This document shows positions 49,631 through 58,951 of a DNA stretch of 64,000 nt, piece by piece (the stretch's first letter is position 1; every line of letters starts with the position of its first letter). Origin of the DNA: Haloarcula japonica DSM 6131 (GTDB taxonomy: Archaea; Halobacteriota; Halobacteria; Halobacteriales; Haloarculaceae); assembly GCF_000336635.1 (NCBI RefSeq), contig NZ_AOLY01000009.1, forward strand, positions 276,252 to 340,251, in the 5' to 3' direction. Below the pieces are notes generated by a model. That model had not been told where the DNA came from, did no database searches, and was given only the letters and a program-made list of their open reading frames with translations. Made by a program: the position numbers and the translations under genes.

Positions 49631-51399
49631 TCTCCCAGTGTCGTGTCCGCTGGTCGTGTCGCCGCGTCGACGGCGTCCGAAAGGCCGAGTCGTTCGATTG
49701 TCTCGCTCGTGGGCCGGCCGTCGGCGTCCCAGCCACGCTGGCTGTAGTAGGCGTCGAGCATCGCGTCGAAGGACTCGGCGTCGAGTGCCGCGCCGGCATT
49801 CGGCCCCGAGTCGAGGGGTTCCCGGAGCTTCGCCGGGAGTTCGTCGTCGGCCCGCGAGACGCCCTCGCGGACGTTGAACAGCCGTGTCAGCGTCCACACC
49901 CGCTCGCCGACCGTCGCAAGATCGCCTTCGGTGTCCAGACCGACGGCGTCCAGCCACTCAGCGCCGAGGTCGTCGAAGACGTCGCCAACGAAGTCATCGA
50001 CGACGAGACACCACAGCACCGAGCGCTGGTCCTGCTCGCGGATGACGGCCGCGGCCGCTCGCTCCGGATCCCAGTCGTCGTCGAAGGCCTCCCGCTCGAT
50101 TGTGAGGGCGCGCCGGTGGCAGGCCCCGCGGTCGCTGGTCGCGTACGCCAGCGCCATGCTCCGAGCGCCGCGGGGGTCGTACGCGGGCAGTTCCATGGCC
50201 TTGACCGTCGGTAGGAGGTCGTCACCGCCCAGGCGGGCCGAGGCCGCGTCGACGCCGTCGGCCAGGGCGTCCCCGAGCATCGTCTCCCGTGCAACGATTT
50301 CTTTGAGGAGCGTCCGCGCGTCCTCGGGGCTCCCGTACTCGAAGGATTTGTCGAGCAGGCCGGCGTCGCTGGCCTTGATGGCCCACGCGACGGCGCTCCC
50401 GGCGCTGATGAGGTCGAGGCCGAGCCGGTTGCACGTCTCGCCCAGCGCCGCCACGGCGTCGAAGTCGTCGATGCCGAGCCCGGCCCCGAGGCTCATCGCC
50501 GTCGCTCCACGCGGCACAGTCTCGCCGTCCTCCGTCTCCACGCGGAAGCCGCCGGGGCTGCCCTCGTCGTCGTACTCCCGGCCAGCAGCGAGTTCTTGGA
50601 CGGCCTCGATGCCGACGCCGTCGGCCCCCTCGAACTGGCCGTCCTCCCACCCCCGTGTCGAGAGCGCGCCGACCTCGTTGGCGAAATCGACTGTTTCGAC
50701 GGTCCCGCTGGCGTGGAGCCACTGCCCGGTGTCGCCCTCGCGGTACCGCTTTGCGTACTGCTCCCGTAGCTCCGCGAGATCCGTCGGCGGCTCGCCACGG
50801 ACGACGACGGCTTTCAGCCGCTTTGCGCCCATCACTGTTCCGGCACCGCCCCGTCCCGCGTGGTGTTCGCCGCCGTCGGAGGCGATTGTCGCGAACGCGA
50901 CACCCTGCTCGCCCGCCGGACCGATACACGCAACCGCGGCCTCGGGGAACGCCGCCGCCGTCTCGGCCGTGTCCTGTCCCCACGTCTTGGTGGGCTCGAC
51001 CGTCGCGCCGTCGTCCTCCACGACGAGTCTGACCGGCTCCGGGGCGCGCCCGGTGACCAGAATCCCGATGTGGTCCTGCAGCGCGCCGGCCAGCGTGTCC
51101 GGGAACGTCCCGCCCGCGTAGGAGTCGAGGAAGCCGCCGGTCAGCGGCGACTTCGTGACCGCGGCGTAGCGCGTCTCACCGGGCAGGAGACCGGAGACCG
51201 GTCCGAGCATGAACAACAGGACGTTTTCAGGGCCTAACGGATCGGTGCCGGCGTCGAGTTCGTCGTACAGGTACCGGGCTCCGAGTCCTTTGCCGCCCAC
51301 GAACTGGCGACGCCAAGCCTCCGGGACAGGACGGCTCTCGGCTGACGCCGACGATAGATCGACGTGAAGCATCCGGTCCCGGTTGGCTACTGTCATCAT
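49627..51399 (-). CDS. Aldehyde ferredoxin oxidoreductase-like protein lacking cluster cysteines
   Basis: A 590-residue member of the AOR family, tungsto-bispterin enzymes that oxidise aldehydes. Landmarks are present: F-V-G-G-K-G-L-G-A-R-Y-L, G-P-V-S-G, A-A-V-T-K-S-P-L-T-G-G, A-G-R-G-G-A-G-T-V-M-G-A-K, C323-N-R-L-G-L-D, S-D-R-G-A-C-H-R-R and L-F-N-V-R-E-G. The usual C-x2-C-x3-C cluster motif should lie near residues 277-286, but the sequence there is D-D-E-G-S-P-G-G-F-R. Only the fourth ligand (probably Cys464) remains. It may be a cluster-less or catalytically altered form. It overlaps the DUF7124 gene. A second in-frame ATG follows the first. Confidence 0.85.
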   Translation of the reverse strand: MMTVANRDRMLHVDLSSASAESRPVPEAWRRQFVGGKGLGARYLYDELDAGTDPLGPENVLLFMLGPVSGLLPGETRYAAVTKSPLTGGFLDSYAGGTFPDTLAGALQDHIGILVTGRAPEPVRLVVEDDGATVEPTKTWGQDTAETAAAFPEAAVACIGPAGEQGVAFATIASDGGEHHAGRGGAGTVMGAKRLKAVVVRGEPPTDLAELREQYAKRYREGDTGQWLHASGTVETVDFANEVGALSTRGWEDGQFEGADGVGIEAVQELAAGREYDDEGSPGGFRVETEDGETVPRGATAMSLGAGLGIDDFDAVAALGETCNRLGLDLISAGSAVAWAIKASDAGLLDKSFEYGSPEDARTLLKEIVARETMLGDALADGVDAASARLGGDDLLPTVKAMELPAYDPRGARSMALAYATSDRGACHRRALTIEREAFDDDWDPERAAAAVIREQDQRSVLWCLVVDDFVGDVFDDLGAEWLDAVGLDTEGDLATVGERVWTLTRLFNVREGVSRADDELPAKLREPLDSGPNAGAALDAESFDAMLDAYYSQRGWDADGRPTSETIERLGLSDAVDAATRPADTTLGE

Positions 51400-51485
51400 A
51401 CCTCATTCCGCCGTCTGTCGACTAAAGGATTATCCCCACCAATTATGCACGAAGCGCCTTTCCGCCAGACCCGAGAAGGCAGGGT

Positions 51486-52091
51486 ATGCGCGCAGGCACT
51501 ATCGTCGCTGGCGGCCGGTCGACGCGGTTCGGCGACAGCGACAAAGCTACCGCCGGCCTCGCTGGGACGCCGATGATTCGTCGCGTCGCCGACCGCCTCG
51601 CCGAAGCCGTCGACGAACTCGTCGTGAACTGCCGTGAGGACCAGGTCGAGGCAATCGAGGCGGCGCTGTCGGACCACAACCTCGATCCAACGTTCGCGCT
51701 CGATGAGGACCCCGACCAAGGGCCGATGGCGGGCATCGCGACCGGGCTGGGGGCCGTCGACAGCGAATACGCCGCCGTGGTGGCCTGCGATATGCCGTTT
51801 GTCGATCCGACGTTCGTCGACTACCTGTTCGAGCGAGCGGCGTCCCACGAGGCAGCAGTTCCACGCCCGGACGAGTGGTTCCAGACGACACAGGCGGTGT
51901 ACCACGCCGAGGCGATGCGGACGGCCTGCCGGCGAGCGCTGGAACGCGGCGAGCACAAGGTCGTCGAGCCGCTGTTCGACCTCGATTACGTCGTCGTCGA
52001 GCGCGAGGACGTGCTCGAACACACCTCACTGGATACGTTCAAGAACCTCAACACCCGCGAGGAGTTCGAGGCCGCAACCGAACGGTTTTGA
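51486..52091 (+). CDS. mobA: Molybdenum cofactor guanylyltransferase
   Basis: A 201-residue enzyme that attaches GMP to molybdopterin. The nucleotide site is I-V-A-G-G-R-S-T-R-F-G, with a degenerate Lys/Ser segment D-S-D-K-A-T. It also has D-E-D-P-D-Q-G-P-M-A-G-I and V-V-A-C-D-M-P-F-V, the metal-binding D-x-P motif. A bis-MGD cofactor is expected for the formate dehydrogenase upstream. It is divergent from the AOR-like gene, with the YqeC gene convergent 26 bp downstream. Confidence 0.92.
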   Translation: MRAGTIVAGGRSTRFGDSDKATAGLAGTPMIRRVADRLAEAVDELVVNCREDQVEAIEAALSDHNLDPTFALDEDPDQGPMAGIATGLGAVDSEYAAVVACDMPFVDPTFVDYLFERAASHEAAVPRPDEWFQTTQAVYHAEAMRTACRRALERGEHKVVEPLFDLDYVVVEREDVLEHTSLDTFKNLNTREEFEAATERF

Positions 52092-52117
52092 ACGAGCGGG
52101 CCGGTGTCGGCTCGTAC

Positions 52118-52837
52118 TCAGACGACTGCCACCAGCGGGTCGTCGGCCCGCATTTCCGCCAGCACCACGCGCGGTACGTCGGTCCGGTCGTGTATTGCCT
52201 CGGCGACCGCTCGCGCGCTCGTTTCGAGGTCAGCGTCATCGACCATATTGAGCAGCGGAATTGCGGTCGCGTCGGCGGGCACGTCTTTCAGCCCGCCGCG
52301 GTCGCTGGCGAGCACCGCGGCGACATCCCGCGGTCGAATCTCGTCGCCGGGGTCGAGCCCAGTGATCGCGGCCACTTCGTCGACTCGGTGGACAATATCA
52401 TCTGTCAGCGGTTCGCCGACGACGTGGGCGCTGGCGATGGGGACGACAGTCGACGCTGTCGACGGTAGCTGTGGCTCGCGGTCGCTCGGCGCTTTGAACT
52501 CCCGCATCCGCGCGCCGTCGGCTTTCACCAGAATCGGGTGGTCGATGTCGGCCAGATCGGCGACGGTTTCCGGATCGTAGCCGCGGTAGCGGTCCGGCCG
52601 CTCCTGTACCGGGACGACACCCAGCGGCCACGCTGTCGCCGTGTCGATGGCTGTCCGCGGGGTCTCCGTCACGACAACATCCGCGACCCAGCCGTCGAAA
52701 ATCGGAATCCGGACCGTCGCGGTGACGACTGCCTGCTCCAGTCGCGCTGCGAGCGCCGCCATCGTTGTCTTCTTTCCTCCAGCACCGACGAAGCAGGTGG
52801 TCCCGTGCTGCGCGTCCAGCGCGTCGACGATGTCCAT
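52118..52837 (-). CDS. yqeC: YqeC family protein (selenium-molybdenum cofactor accessory)
   Basis: A 239-residue cytoplasmic protein. The P-loop-like start reads T-C-F-V-G-A-G-G-K-K-T-T, followed by V-T-A-T-V-R-I-P. The diagnostic block is I-L-V-K-A-D-G-A-R-M-R-E-F-K-A-P, and the end has V-L-A-E-M-R-A-D-D-P. In bacteria YqeC is linked to selenium-dependent molybdenum hydroxylases, usually with YqeB and a xanthine dehydrogenase-like enzyme, none of which is here. It is placed between MobA and MoaA. It may assist a labile selenium or sulfur ligand on molybdenum (inferred). Confidence 0.85.
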   Translation of the reverse strand: MDIVDALDAQHGTTCFVGAGGKKTTMAALAARLEQAVVTATVRIPIFDGWVADVVVTETPRTAIDTATAWPLGVVPVQERPDRYRGYDPETVADLADIDHPILVKADGARMREFKAPSDREPQLPSTASTVVPIASAHVVGEPLTDDIVHRVDEVAAITGLDPGDEIRPRDVAAVLASDRGGLKDVPADATAIPLLNMVDDADLETSARAVAEAIHDRTDVPRVVLAEMRADDPLVAVV

Positions 52838-52942
52838 ACGCAGTGCAGGGCGGTGGTCTGGTTAATCGTTACCCCGTTCCGACGCCGGAACCGGAGCAGT
52901 CACGCCATTTAAGAGGCTGTGCTGTGAATAGTTAGCAAGGAT

Positions 52943-54025
52943 ATGCTCGAAGACGACTTCGGTCGCGAGGTCTCCGGTGTCCGCGTCTCCCTCACCGACC
53001 GGTGTAACTTCGACTGCGTCTACTGCCACAACGAGGGCCTGGGCGACACACGGGGCCCGATGGAGGCACAGGATGATGAACTCACTGCCGACACCATCGT
53101 GGCCTTCCTCGAAGTCGCCGCCGAATTCGGTGTTGACTCGGTGAAGTTCACTGGCGGGGAGCCGATGCTCCGGGAGGACCTAGAGGAGATCGTCCGGCGC
53201 GCCCCCGACGAGATGGAGGTGTCGATGACGACCAACGGCACCTTCCTCCCCGGCCGCGCCCCGGACCTCGTCGACGCGGGTCTCGAGCGGGTCAACGTCT
53301 CGCAGGACGCCCTCGACAGCGAGGCCTTCGCCGAACTGACCCAGAGCGGGGCCTACGACCGCGTCCTTGAGGGCGTCGAAGCGGCGCTGGACGCCGGTCT
53401 CGAACCGGTGAAGCTCAACATGGTCGTGTTCGAGCCGACCGCGGGCTACGTTCCGAAGATGGTCGATCACGTGGCCGAGAACCCCGGCCTCCAGCTTCAA
53501 CTCATCGAGTACATGCCGGAACTGGCCGGCCACCCGGAGTGGGCCATCGACATCGACCGCGTCCACGACTGGCTGGAGGACCGCGCCGACACGGTCGAAC
53601 ATCGGGAGATGCACGACCGCAAGCGCTACTGGATACACAGCGACGACGCGGCGGTCGAAGGCAGCGGCACTACCACCTCGCTGGCCGCATCGGACGGCGG
53701 GATGCGGACGGAGCCAATCAACAATCAAAATAGCGGGATGGTCGAAATCGTCGACCCCGTCGGCAACGAGAACTTCTGTGCGAACTGCCACCGCGTGCGG
53801 CTCACTCACGACGGCTATCTCAAGGGCTGTCTGAACCGAAACGACGACCTGCGCGACATCGGCACGACCAAGGAGTCGATGCGCGCTGCGTTCCGCGAGA
53901 CGGTCGACACCCGTGTCCCCTACTACGGCGAATACATGGTCGAAACCGAGGACGGCGAGTGGGAGATAAACGAGGAGTACATCGACACCGACGGGGACCG
54001 TGCGCCCTACGAGTACTCGGAGTAG
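52943..54025 (+). CDS. moaA: GTP 3',8-cyclase
   Basis: A 360-residue radical SAM enzyme that starts molybdopterin biosynthesis. The SAM cluster motif is C21-x3-C25-x2-C28 ([10 protein letters not shown]), followed by F-T-G-G-E-P and S-M-T-T-N-G-T. The C-terminal cluster is seen as N-F-C-A-N-C and, after the L-K-G-C-L-N segment, Cys for GTP binding. An insertion of about 20 residues with poly-Ser/Gly/Thr lies before it. The terminal G-G of bacterial MoaA is missing; the C-terminus is D-R-A-P-Y-E-Y-S-E, so the last-loop contribution differs. It precedes the molybdate transporter. Confidence 0.92.
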   Translation: MLEDDFGREVSGVRVSLTDRCNFDCVYCHNEGLGDTRGPMEAQDDELTADTIVAFLEVAAEFGVDSVKFTGGEPMLREDLEEIVRRAPDEMEVSMTTNGTFLPGRAPDLVDAGLERVNVSQDALDSEAFAELTQSGAYDRVLEGVEAALDAGLEPVKLNMVVFEPTAGYVPKMVDHVAENPGLQLQLIEYMPELAGHPEWAIDIDRVHDWLEDRADTVEHREMHDRKRYWIHSDDAAVEGSGTTTSLAASDGGMRTEPINNQNSGMVEIVDPVGNENFCANCHRVRLTHDGYLKGCLNRNDDLRDIGTTKESMRAAFRETVDTRVPYYGEYMVETEDGEWEINEEYIDTDGDRAPYEYSE

Positions 54026-54076
54026 CGGCCGCCGCGGACGGGCACGCTCACTGTTTCGCCGTCGACCCCGACTGTC

Positions 54077-55162
54077 ATGAGTTTCCCGTTCCGCGAGCAG
54101 ACGACAGTTTCGCTGTCGTGGAACGAACTGACCGGCGCAATCGGGGACTCGGCGACGGTGCTTCCGGTCGTCGTGGCTGTCGCCGTGCTGACGGAGCTGT
54201 CGCTCCCGGTCATGCTCGTCTGGTTCGGCGTGTTTCAGGTCGTCTGGGGGCTGTACTACGGGGCTCCCATATCGGTCGAGCCGATGAAGGCCTTCGCCGC
54301 ACTGGTCATCGCTGGGACCATCTCCACCGGCGAACTCGTCGTCGCGGGGCTCTTGCTGGCCGGCATCCTGCTCGCGCTCGGAACCACGCGGTCGCTCGAA
54401 ACGGTCAATCGGTACGTCGATGACACCGTCGTTCGTGGAGTACAACTCGGCGTCGCGCTGGTCCTGCTGGAGACGGGCGTCGGCCTTGGGGTTAGTGACC
54501 CGAGACTCGTGGCCGTCGCCGTCGGCGTGGTGGCCGTCCTTGCATTCCTGGGCTACAGCGGCCAGAGCGCCTTCGCCGTCTTCGTCCTGGGTGCTGGCAT
54601 TGCTCTCGCAGAGACCGGAGTTCCGACGCCGGCCATTCCAGCGGTTGACGCCATGTTTATGCTCCCAAGCATGACGCTGTCGGCACAGACAGCGGAGGCA
54701 GTCCTCGCCCAGATTGCGGTCACGGTCGGCAACGCCGCCCTCGCCACGTCAGTCCTGCTCGGCGATTATTTCGACCGGGACGTATCCGCGGATCAGCTTT
54801 CGAACAGCATGGGGCTGATGAATCTGGTCGCGGTTCCGTTCGGTGCGTTTCCGATGTGTCACGGGAGTGGCGGCGTCGCCGGGAAGTACGCCTTCGGGGC
54901 CAGAACGCCTGGGGCGAATCTGATACTCGGCGCAGGCTACGTGCTGACCGCGTTCCTCGCCGTCGGCGTCATCACGGCCTACCCGACAGCGCTCCTCGGA
55001 GTCATTCTGGTACTGATCGCCCTCCAGTTGGGCTGGACCGGCGTCTCCAAAGCGGACGACGTAGCGGTCGTCGCTGCAATCGGCGGCCTCGGCGTCCTCG
55101 TCAACCTCGGCCTCGCGTTCGTCCTCGGTATCGTCGTCCAGCAGCTTCGCGCCCGGTTGTGA
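54077..55162 (+). CDS. MOT1-type molybdate/sulfate transporter
   Basis: A 361-residue membrane protein with about ten helices. The family marker is present twice in MOT1 fashion: near the N-terminus, G-A-P-I-S-V-E-P-M-K-A, and near residue 260, N-L-V-A-V-P-F-G-A-F-P-M-C-H-G-S-G-G-V. These motifs line the anion site in PF16983-type transporters. The gene follows moaA by 51 bp in the same direction, consistent with molybdate supply for the cofactor made here. Sulfate as substrate is not excluded. The protein is short compared with plant MOT1. Confidence 0.85.
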   Translation: MSFPFREQTTVSLSWNELTGAIGDSATVLPVVVAVAVLTELSLPVMLVWFGVFQVVWGLYYGAPISVEPMKAFAALVIAGTISTGELVVAGLLLAGILLALGTTRSLETVNRYVDDTVVRGVQLGVALVLLETGVGLGVSDPRLVAVAVGVVAVLAFLGYSGQSAFAVFVLGAGIALAETGVPTPAIPAVDAMFMLPSMTLSAQTAEAVLAQIAVTVGNAALATSVLLGDYFDRDVSADQLSNSMGLMNLVAVPFGAFPMCHGSGGVAGKYAFGARTPGANLILGAGYVLTAFLAVGVITAYPTALLGVILVLIALQLGWTGVSKADDVAVVAAIGGLGVLVNLGLAFVLGIVVQQLRARL

Positions 55163-55216
55163 CGGCGGGGCCGCCCACAGACGCTTGTATCAGGAGGCCG
55201 AAGCGACGACCGATAG

Positions 55217-56230
55217 ATGCGTCCCGCAACGGAACTGGAGAACCTGCTCGGAGAGGCGGCGTCACTCACCATTGTCTGTCACAACAACCCCGACCCCGAC
55301 TGTCTGGCCAGCGCACTCGCGCTCGGTCGCATTGCGGCCGCCGTCGGCATCGATGAACGTCGAATCCTCTACAGCGGCGAGATCTCACACCAGCAGAACC
55401 GCTCGTTCGTCAATCTGCTGGAGATGGACATCCAGGAGTTCGACGTGGCCGACGTGACCGACCGGGAATCCTCGGAACTGCTCGCCTTCGTCGATCACTC
55501 GATTCCGGGGTCGAACAATCGGGTCTCCGAAGACGTCTCCGTCGATATCGTCATTGACCACCATCCCGCCGAGGATATCAGCGCCCGGTTCGTCGACCAC
55601 CGCGTGGAGATCGGGGCGACGGCGACGATACTGACCGAGTACCTGCGTGACCTCGAAATCGAACTCGACGACCGGTTGGCAACTGCGTTGCTGTTTGCGA
55701 TCCGGCGAGAGACGCTGGGTTTTCTTCGTGGTGTGACGCCAGACGAGTACGGGGCAGCCGGCTTTCTGACGGAGACGGCCGACTCTGACCTGTTGCGACA
55801 GCTCTCCTCGCCGTCGATCAGCGGCGCAACTGTCGACGCTATCGCGGATGCAATCGGGAACCGGACGGTCCGCGGCTCGGTGCTGATCTCACACGTCGGA
55901 CGAACGCCAGAGCGGGACGCCCTGCCGCAGGCGGCCGACTATCTGGCGACGCTCGAGGGCGTCGATACGGCCATCGTTTTCGGCATCGTCGAGGACACAA
56001 TCCAGCTCAGCGCTCGCTCGACGGACTCCCGGGTCAACATCGGTGATGTTCTGGACGAGTCCCTGGGTGACGTGGGGAGCGCAGGGGGACACCGTGAGAT
56101 GGCCGGCGGCGAAGTGCCACTCGGCATCTTCGCCGATTACACGAGCGATGACACCGTGCTGGTCGATATCGTTGAGCAGGTGATTTCGGCGCGGCTGTTT
56201 GCCGGATTGAATCTCTCCGAGGAGAGCTAA
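55217..56230 (+). CDS. DHH-family phosphoesterase (NrnA-like)
   Basis: A 337-residue hydrolase. Motifs for the two-metal site include I-V-C-H-N-N-P-D-P-D-C-L-A-S-A, V-D-H-S-I-P-G, and V-I-D-H-H-P-A with the DHH triad. The C-terminal DHHA1 part has N-I-G-D-V-L-D, then V-G-S-A-G-G-H-R-E-M-A-G-G. Such proteins degrade short oligonucleotides or cyclic dinucleotide products, or act as exonucleases. It is about 55 bp after the molybdate transporter, perhaps in its own unit. It is convergent with the beta-CASP nuclease, both linked to RNA turnover. Confidence 0.88.
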   Translation: MRPATELENLLGEAASLTIVCHNNPDPDCLASALALGRIAAAVGIDERRILYSGEISHQQNRSFVNLLEMDIQEFDVADVTDRESSELLAFVDHSIPGSNNRVSEDVSVDIVIDHHPAEDISARFVDHRVEIGATATILTEYLRDLEIELDDRLATALLFAIRRETLGFLRGVTPDEYGAAGFLTETADSDLLRQLSSPSISGATVDAIADAIGNRTVRGSVLISHVGRTPERDALPQAADYLATLEGVDTAIVFGIVEDTIQLSARSTDSRVNIGDVLDESLGDVGSAGGHREMAGGEVPLGIFADYTSDDTVLVDIVEQVISARLFAGLNLSEES

Positions 56231-56238
56231 ACCGCCGG

Positions 56239-58161
56239 TCAGGACAGCCGGAACGTTTCGAGGTTCTTGGGGTTGTGGGTCCGCATGTTGAACTTCTGGT
56301 ACAGCGCCGAGGAGAGCTGGTTCGTCGTGGACGCGTCGCCGTGGACACAGAGGATCTTCTCGGGCCGCGGGTGCATCGTCTCGACGAACGACTCAAGTCC
56401 CTGCCGGTCGGCGTGGCCGGAGAAGCCATCGACCGTCTCCACGTTGAGTCTGAGACTTACCCGCTCGGCGCGCGGTCCGCTCGTGTCGCCGAGGGTAATC
56501 TCGTCCTGGCCGCGCTGGATCTGGCGGCCGAGAGTTCCTTCTGCCTGGTAGCCGACGAAGGCCATCGTGTTGTCTGGCTCGCTACCCAGCAGTCGGAGCC
56601 AGGACATTACGGGGCCGCCGGTGACCATCCCGGAGGTTGTCAGGACGATTGCCGGTTCGTCGTCGGCGATGTCCTGTCGCATCTCGTCGCCCCCGTCGAC
56701 CTGCTCGAACTGCTCGGCGAGGAACGGGTTCTCGTCCTCGTAGAGGATACGCTGGCGGAGGTCGTCCCGGAGGTACTCCGGATACGCGGTGTGGATCGCC
56801 GTCGCCTCCCGGATCATCCCGTCGAGATACACCGGCATCGTCGGTATCTCGCCCTTTCGCATTGCCTCCTCGAGGACGAGCATGAGTTCCTGCGACCGAC
56901 CCACGGCGAACGCCGGAATCAGCACCTTGCCGTCGTTCTCGTAGGTCTCGTTGATAACGTCCTTGAGAACCCGCTCGGAGTCAGACTGGTCAGTCTGGTA
57001 GTCGTTCTTGCCGCCGTAGGTCGACTCCAGTACGAGCGTCTCGACCCGCGGGAAGTCGTTGACAGCGCCGTCAAGCAAGCGGGTATCTTTGTAGTGGATG
57101 TCTCCGGAGAAGGCGACGTTGTACCGCCCCTCGCCGATGTGGAAGTGACACACTGCCGACCCGAGGATGTGGCCGGCGTTGTGCATCGTGAGCTTGATAT
57201 CGGGCGCGATGTCCGTGACGTTGCCGAACTCTAGCGGAATCGTGTGTTTCAGCGCGTCGCGGACCTGCTGGCTCTCGTAGGGCGGTGTCCGGCCTTCCTT
57301 CGAGGCAACATCGAGGTAGTCCAGCTGGAGCAGGCCCATCAGGTCCCGCGTCGGCGCAGTCGTGTAAATCGGCCCGTCGTAGCCGTACTTAAACAGGATG
57401 GGGATGAGCGCGGAGTGGTCGAGGTGCGCGTGGGTCAACACGACGGCGTCGAGGGAGTTCGGCCCCGCTGCGAGCGCCTCGGGCGCTTGGAGGTACGGGA
57501 CTTCGCCCTCGGCACCGGGCTTGTCGCCACAGTCGATGAGGATACGGGACTCCGGCGTCGAGAGGATGAACGCGGCGCGCCCGACCTCGCGACAGCAGCC
57601 GAGCGTGGTAAGCCGAACCCAGTCTTCGTCGCTCGTGGTGGGGCGGTTGATCTGGCGACCGACGCGCTGGAGGATGTCTCGGCGCTCCTCGCGTTCCTGC
57701 TTGAGGTAGTTCCGAACGTTCGAGACGGTCGAGGACTCCATCGGCGGCGTCCGGACGACCTCGGGGGTCCAGCCGACGGACGCGGAGATCTCGTCAAGGG
57801 TCGCGCCGTGGCGGCCGATGACGCGGCCGGGCTTTTCGGCCTCGATGAACACTTCGCCGGTCTGGCGGTCGAAGTCCAGGTTCTGGACGCCGGCGTCCTC
57901 GGGAATCGTCTGCGTGATTCGAGCCCGGGCCTCGTTCGGCGGGACCAGTGCCCCCTGGGTCGGTCGGACGTTGATTCGTTTACGCAGCGTCTGTGCGAGG
58001 TTTCTGACGATGCCGTCGCGGTTGGCGACTGTCTGTGCGTCCGGTGTGTAAATAACTAGTTCCGGTCCCTCGAACGCGACGGATTCGATTTCGATGTCGT
58101 CCGGTGTCTCCTCTTCGACCTGTGCTTTGATTCGATCAAGTGTCTCGTCTGCGGAACTCAT
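56239..58161 (-). CDS. Beta-CASP ribonuclease aCPSF1 (transcription termination factor)
   Basis: A 640-residue archaeal homologue of CPSF73. Two N-terminal KH domains (about 1-150) include R-V-I-G-R-H-G-A-T-L-D-E. The metallo-beta-lactamase motif is V-L-T-H-A-H-L-D-H-S, followed by the H-I-L-G-S-A and S-G-D-I-H-Y blocks. Beta-CASP motifs include P-A-F-A-V-G-R-S-Q-E and, near the end, F-S-G-H-A-D-R-Q-G and C-V-H-G-D-A-S. It cleaves transcript 3' ends at U-rich sites in archaea (known for the family). It is a housekeeping gene here, monocistronic, convergent with the DHH gene. Confidence 0.93.
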   Translation of the reverse strand: MSSADETLDRIKAQVEEETPDDIEIESVAFEGPELVIYTPDAQTVANRDGIVRNLAQTLRKRINVRPTQGALVPPNEARARITQTIPEDAGVQNLDFDRQTGEVFIEAEKPGRVIGRHGATLDEISASVGWTPEVVRTPPMESSTVSNVRNYLKQEREERRDILQRVGRQINRPTTSDEDWVRLTTLGCCREVGRAAFILSTPESRILIDCGDKPGAEGEVPYLQAPEALAAGPNSLDAVVLTHAHLDHSALIPILFKYGYDGPIYTTAPTRDLMGLLQLDYLDVASKEGRTPPYESQQVRDALKHTIPLEFGNVTDIAPDIKLTMHNAGHILGSAVCHFHIGEGRYNVAFSGDIHYKDTRLLDGAVNDFPRVETLVLESTYGGKNDYQTDQSDSERVLKDVINETYENDGKVLIPAFAVGRSQELMLVLEEAMRKGEIPTMPVYLDGMIREATAIHTAYPEYLRDDLRQRILYEDENPFLAEQFEQVDGGDEMRQDIADDEPAIVLTTSGMVTGGPVMSWLRLLGSEPDNTMAFVGYQAEGTLGRQIQRGQDEITLGDTSGPRAERVSLRLNVETVDGFSGHADRQGLESFVETMHPRPEKILCVHGDASTTNQLSSALYQKFNMRTHNPKNLETFRLS

Positions 58162-58335
58162 AAGTTTGGAGATGGAGGCCCGATAGCCGTCGGTAAAACC
58201 ACGGCTCTCGACTGCCGTTATCTAGCGGGAGTGCAAGCACGGTAAAGAACCTTTGCTTGTCTCGGTATGTCATCGTCGGGTCGCGTCTCGGCAGGAACCG
58301 GCGAGTTTTAGTGTGGGACTGCGAGATGTATCCCT

Positions 58336-58518
58336 ATGGGCTTTGGTAGCTACGATGAATCCGAACAGAAGGACAACGACGTAGACGCGGACGACAGCGA
58401 GGGCGTTGCGGTCCACGAGAACGACCACGACGGGTCGGTTTCCTTCGAGACAGAGGCGACCACGAGCGACCTCGTCGACAAACTCGGCGACATGAAAGAC
58501 GAAGACGACGAGGCGTAA
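58336..58518 (+). CDS. DUF5786-type small acidic protein
   Basis: A 60-residue extremely acidic protein starting M-G-F-G-S-Y-D-E-S-E-Q, the typical start of the haloarchaeal family I recall as DUF5786. Then come Val-Asp/Asp-rich stretches, H-E-N-D-H-D-G-S-V-S-F, and a C-terminal helix T-S-D-L-V-D-K-L-G-D. It is widely conserved in Halobacteria and lacks known function. It is divergent from aCPSF1 and convergent with the glutaredoxin. Confidence 0.88.
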   Translation: MGFGSYDESEQKDNDVDADDSEGVAVHENDHDGSVSFETEATTSDLVDKLGDMKDEDDEA

Positions 58519-58534
58519 GGGCCTCGAAGACCAG

Positions 58535-58885
58535 TCAGAACGGCGATTCCTGCCCGACTTTTTCCGCGAGTTCGCCACGCTCGTCGAGCTGTTCGAGGAT
58601 GTCGCTGCCACCGATGAACTCCCCGTCGACGAACGTCTGTGGGATCGTCTCGCGCCCGCTGTGGCGCTCTAGCGCCTCCCGATAGGCGTCGGTTGCCTTC
58701 AGAACGTCCACTGTCTCGATGTCGTCTCGGTGCTGTTGCAGCAGTCCGAGGGCCTTCTTCGAGTAGCCACACTGTGGCATCAGCTCGTTGCCTTTCATGA
58801 ACAGCACGACCTCGTTGTCCTCGATGACGCTGTCTACCTGGTCCGTGACCTCTTCTGGTGAGAGTTCTTCGGGCTCGAATGCCAT
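58535..58885 (-). CDS. Monothiol glutaredoxin (Grx4-type)
   Basis: A 116-residue protein. An N-terminal helical extension (about 1-22) precedes the thioredoxin fold. The active site is C39-G-Y-S, a monothiol variant (the canonical form is C-G-F-S), preceded by K-G-N. Glutathione-site landmarks follow: I-P-Q-T-F-V-D-G and G-G-S-D-I-L-E. In many organisms such proteins carry [2Fe-2S] clusters and act with BolA proteins. The BolA-like gene is upstream on the same strand, 66 bp away. Because haloarchaea use gamma-glutamylcysteine and not glutathione, the bound thiol may differ. Confidence 0.88.
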   Translation of the reverse strand: MAFEPEELSPEEVTDQVDSVIEDNEVVLFMKGNELMPQCGYSKKALGLLQQHRDDIETVDVLKATDAYREALERHSGRETIPQTFVDGEFIGGSDILEQLDERGELAEKVGQESPF

Positions 58886-58951
58886 ACCCTCACTAACGGG
58901 GTTGGGGATAAAGACGTACCGACGGGGCGAGCCACGCTGCCGGGGATTCGA

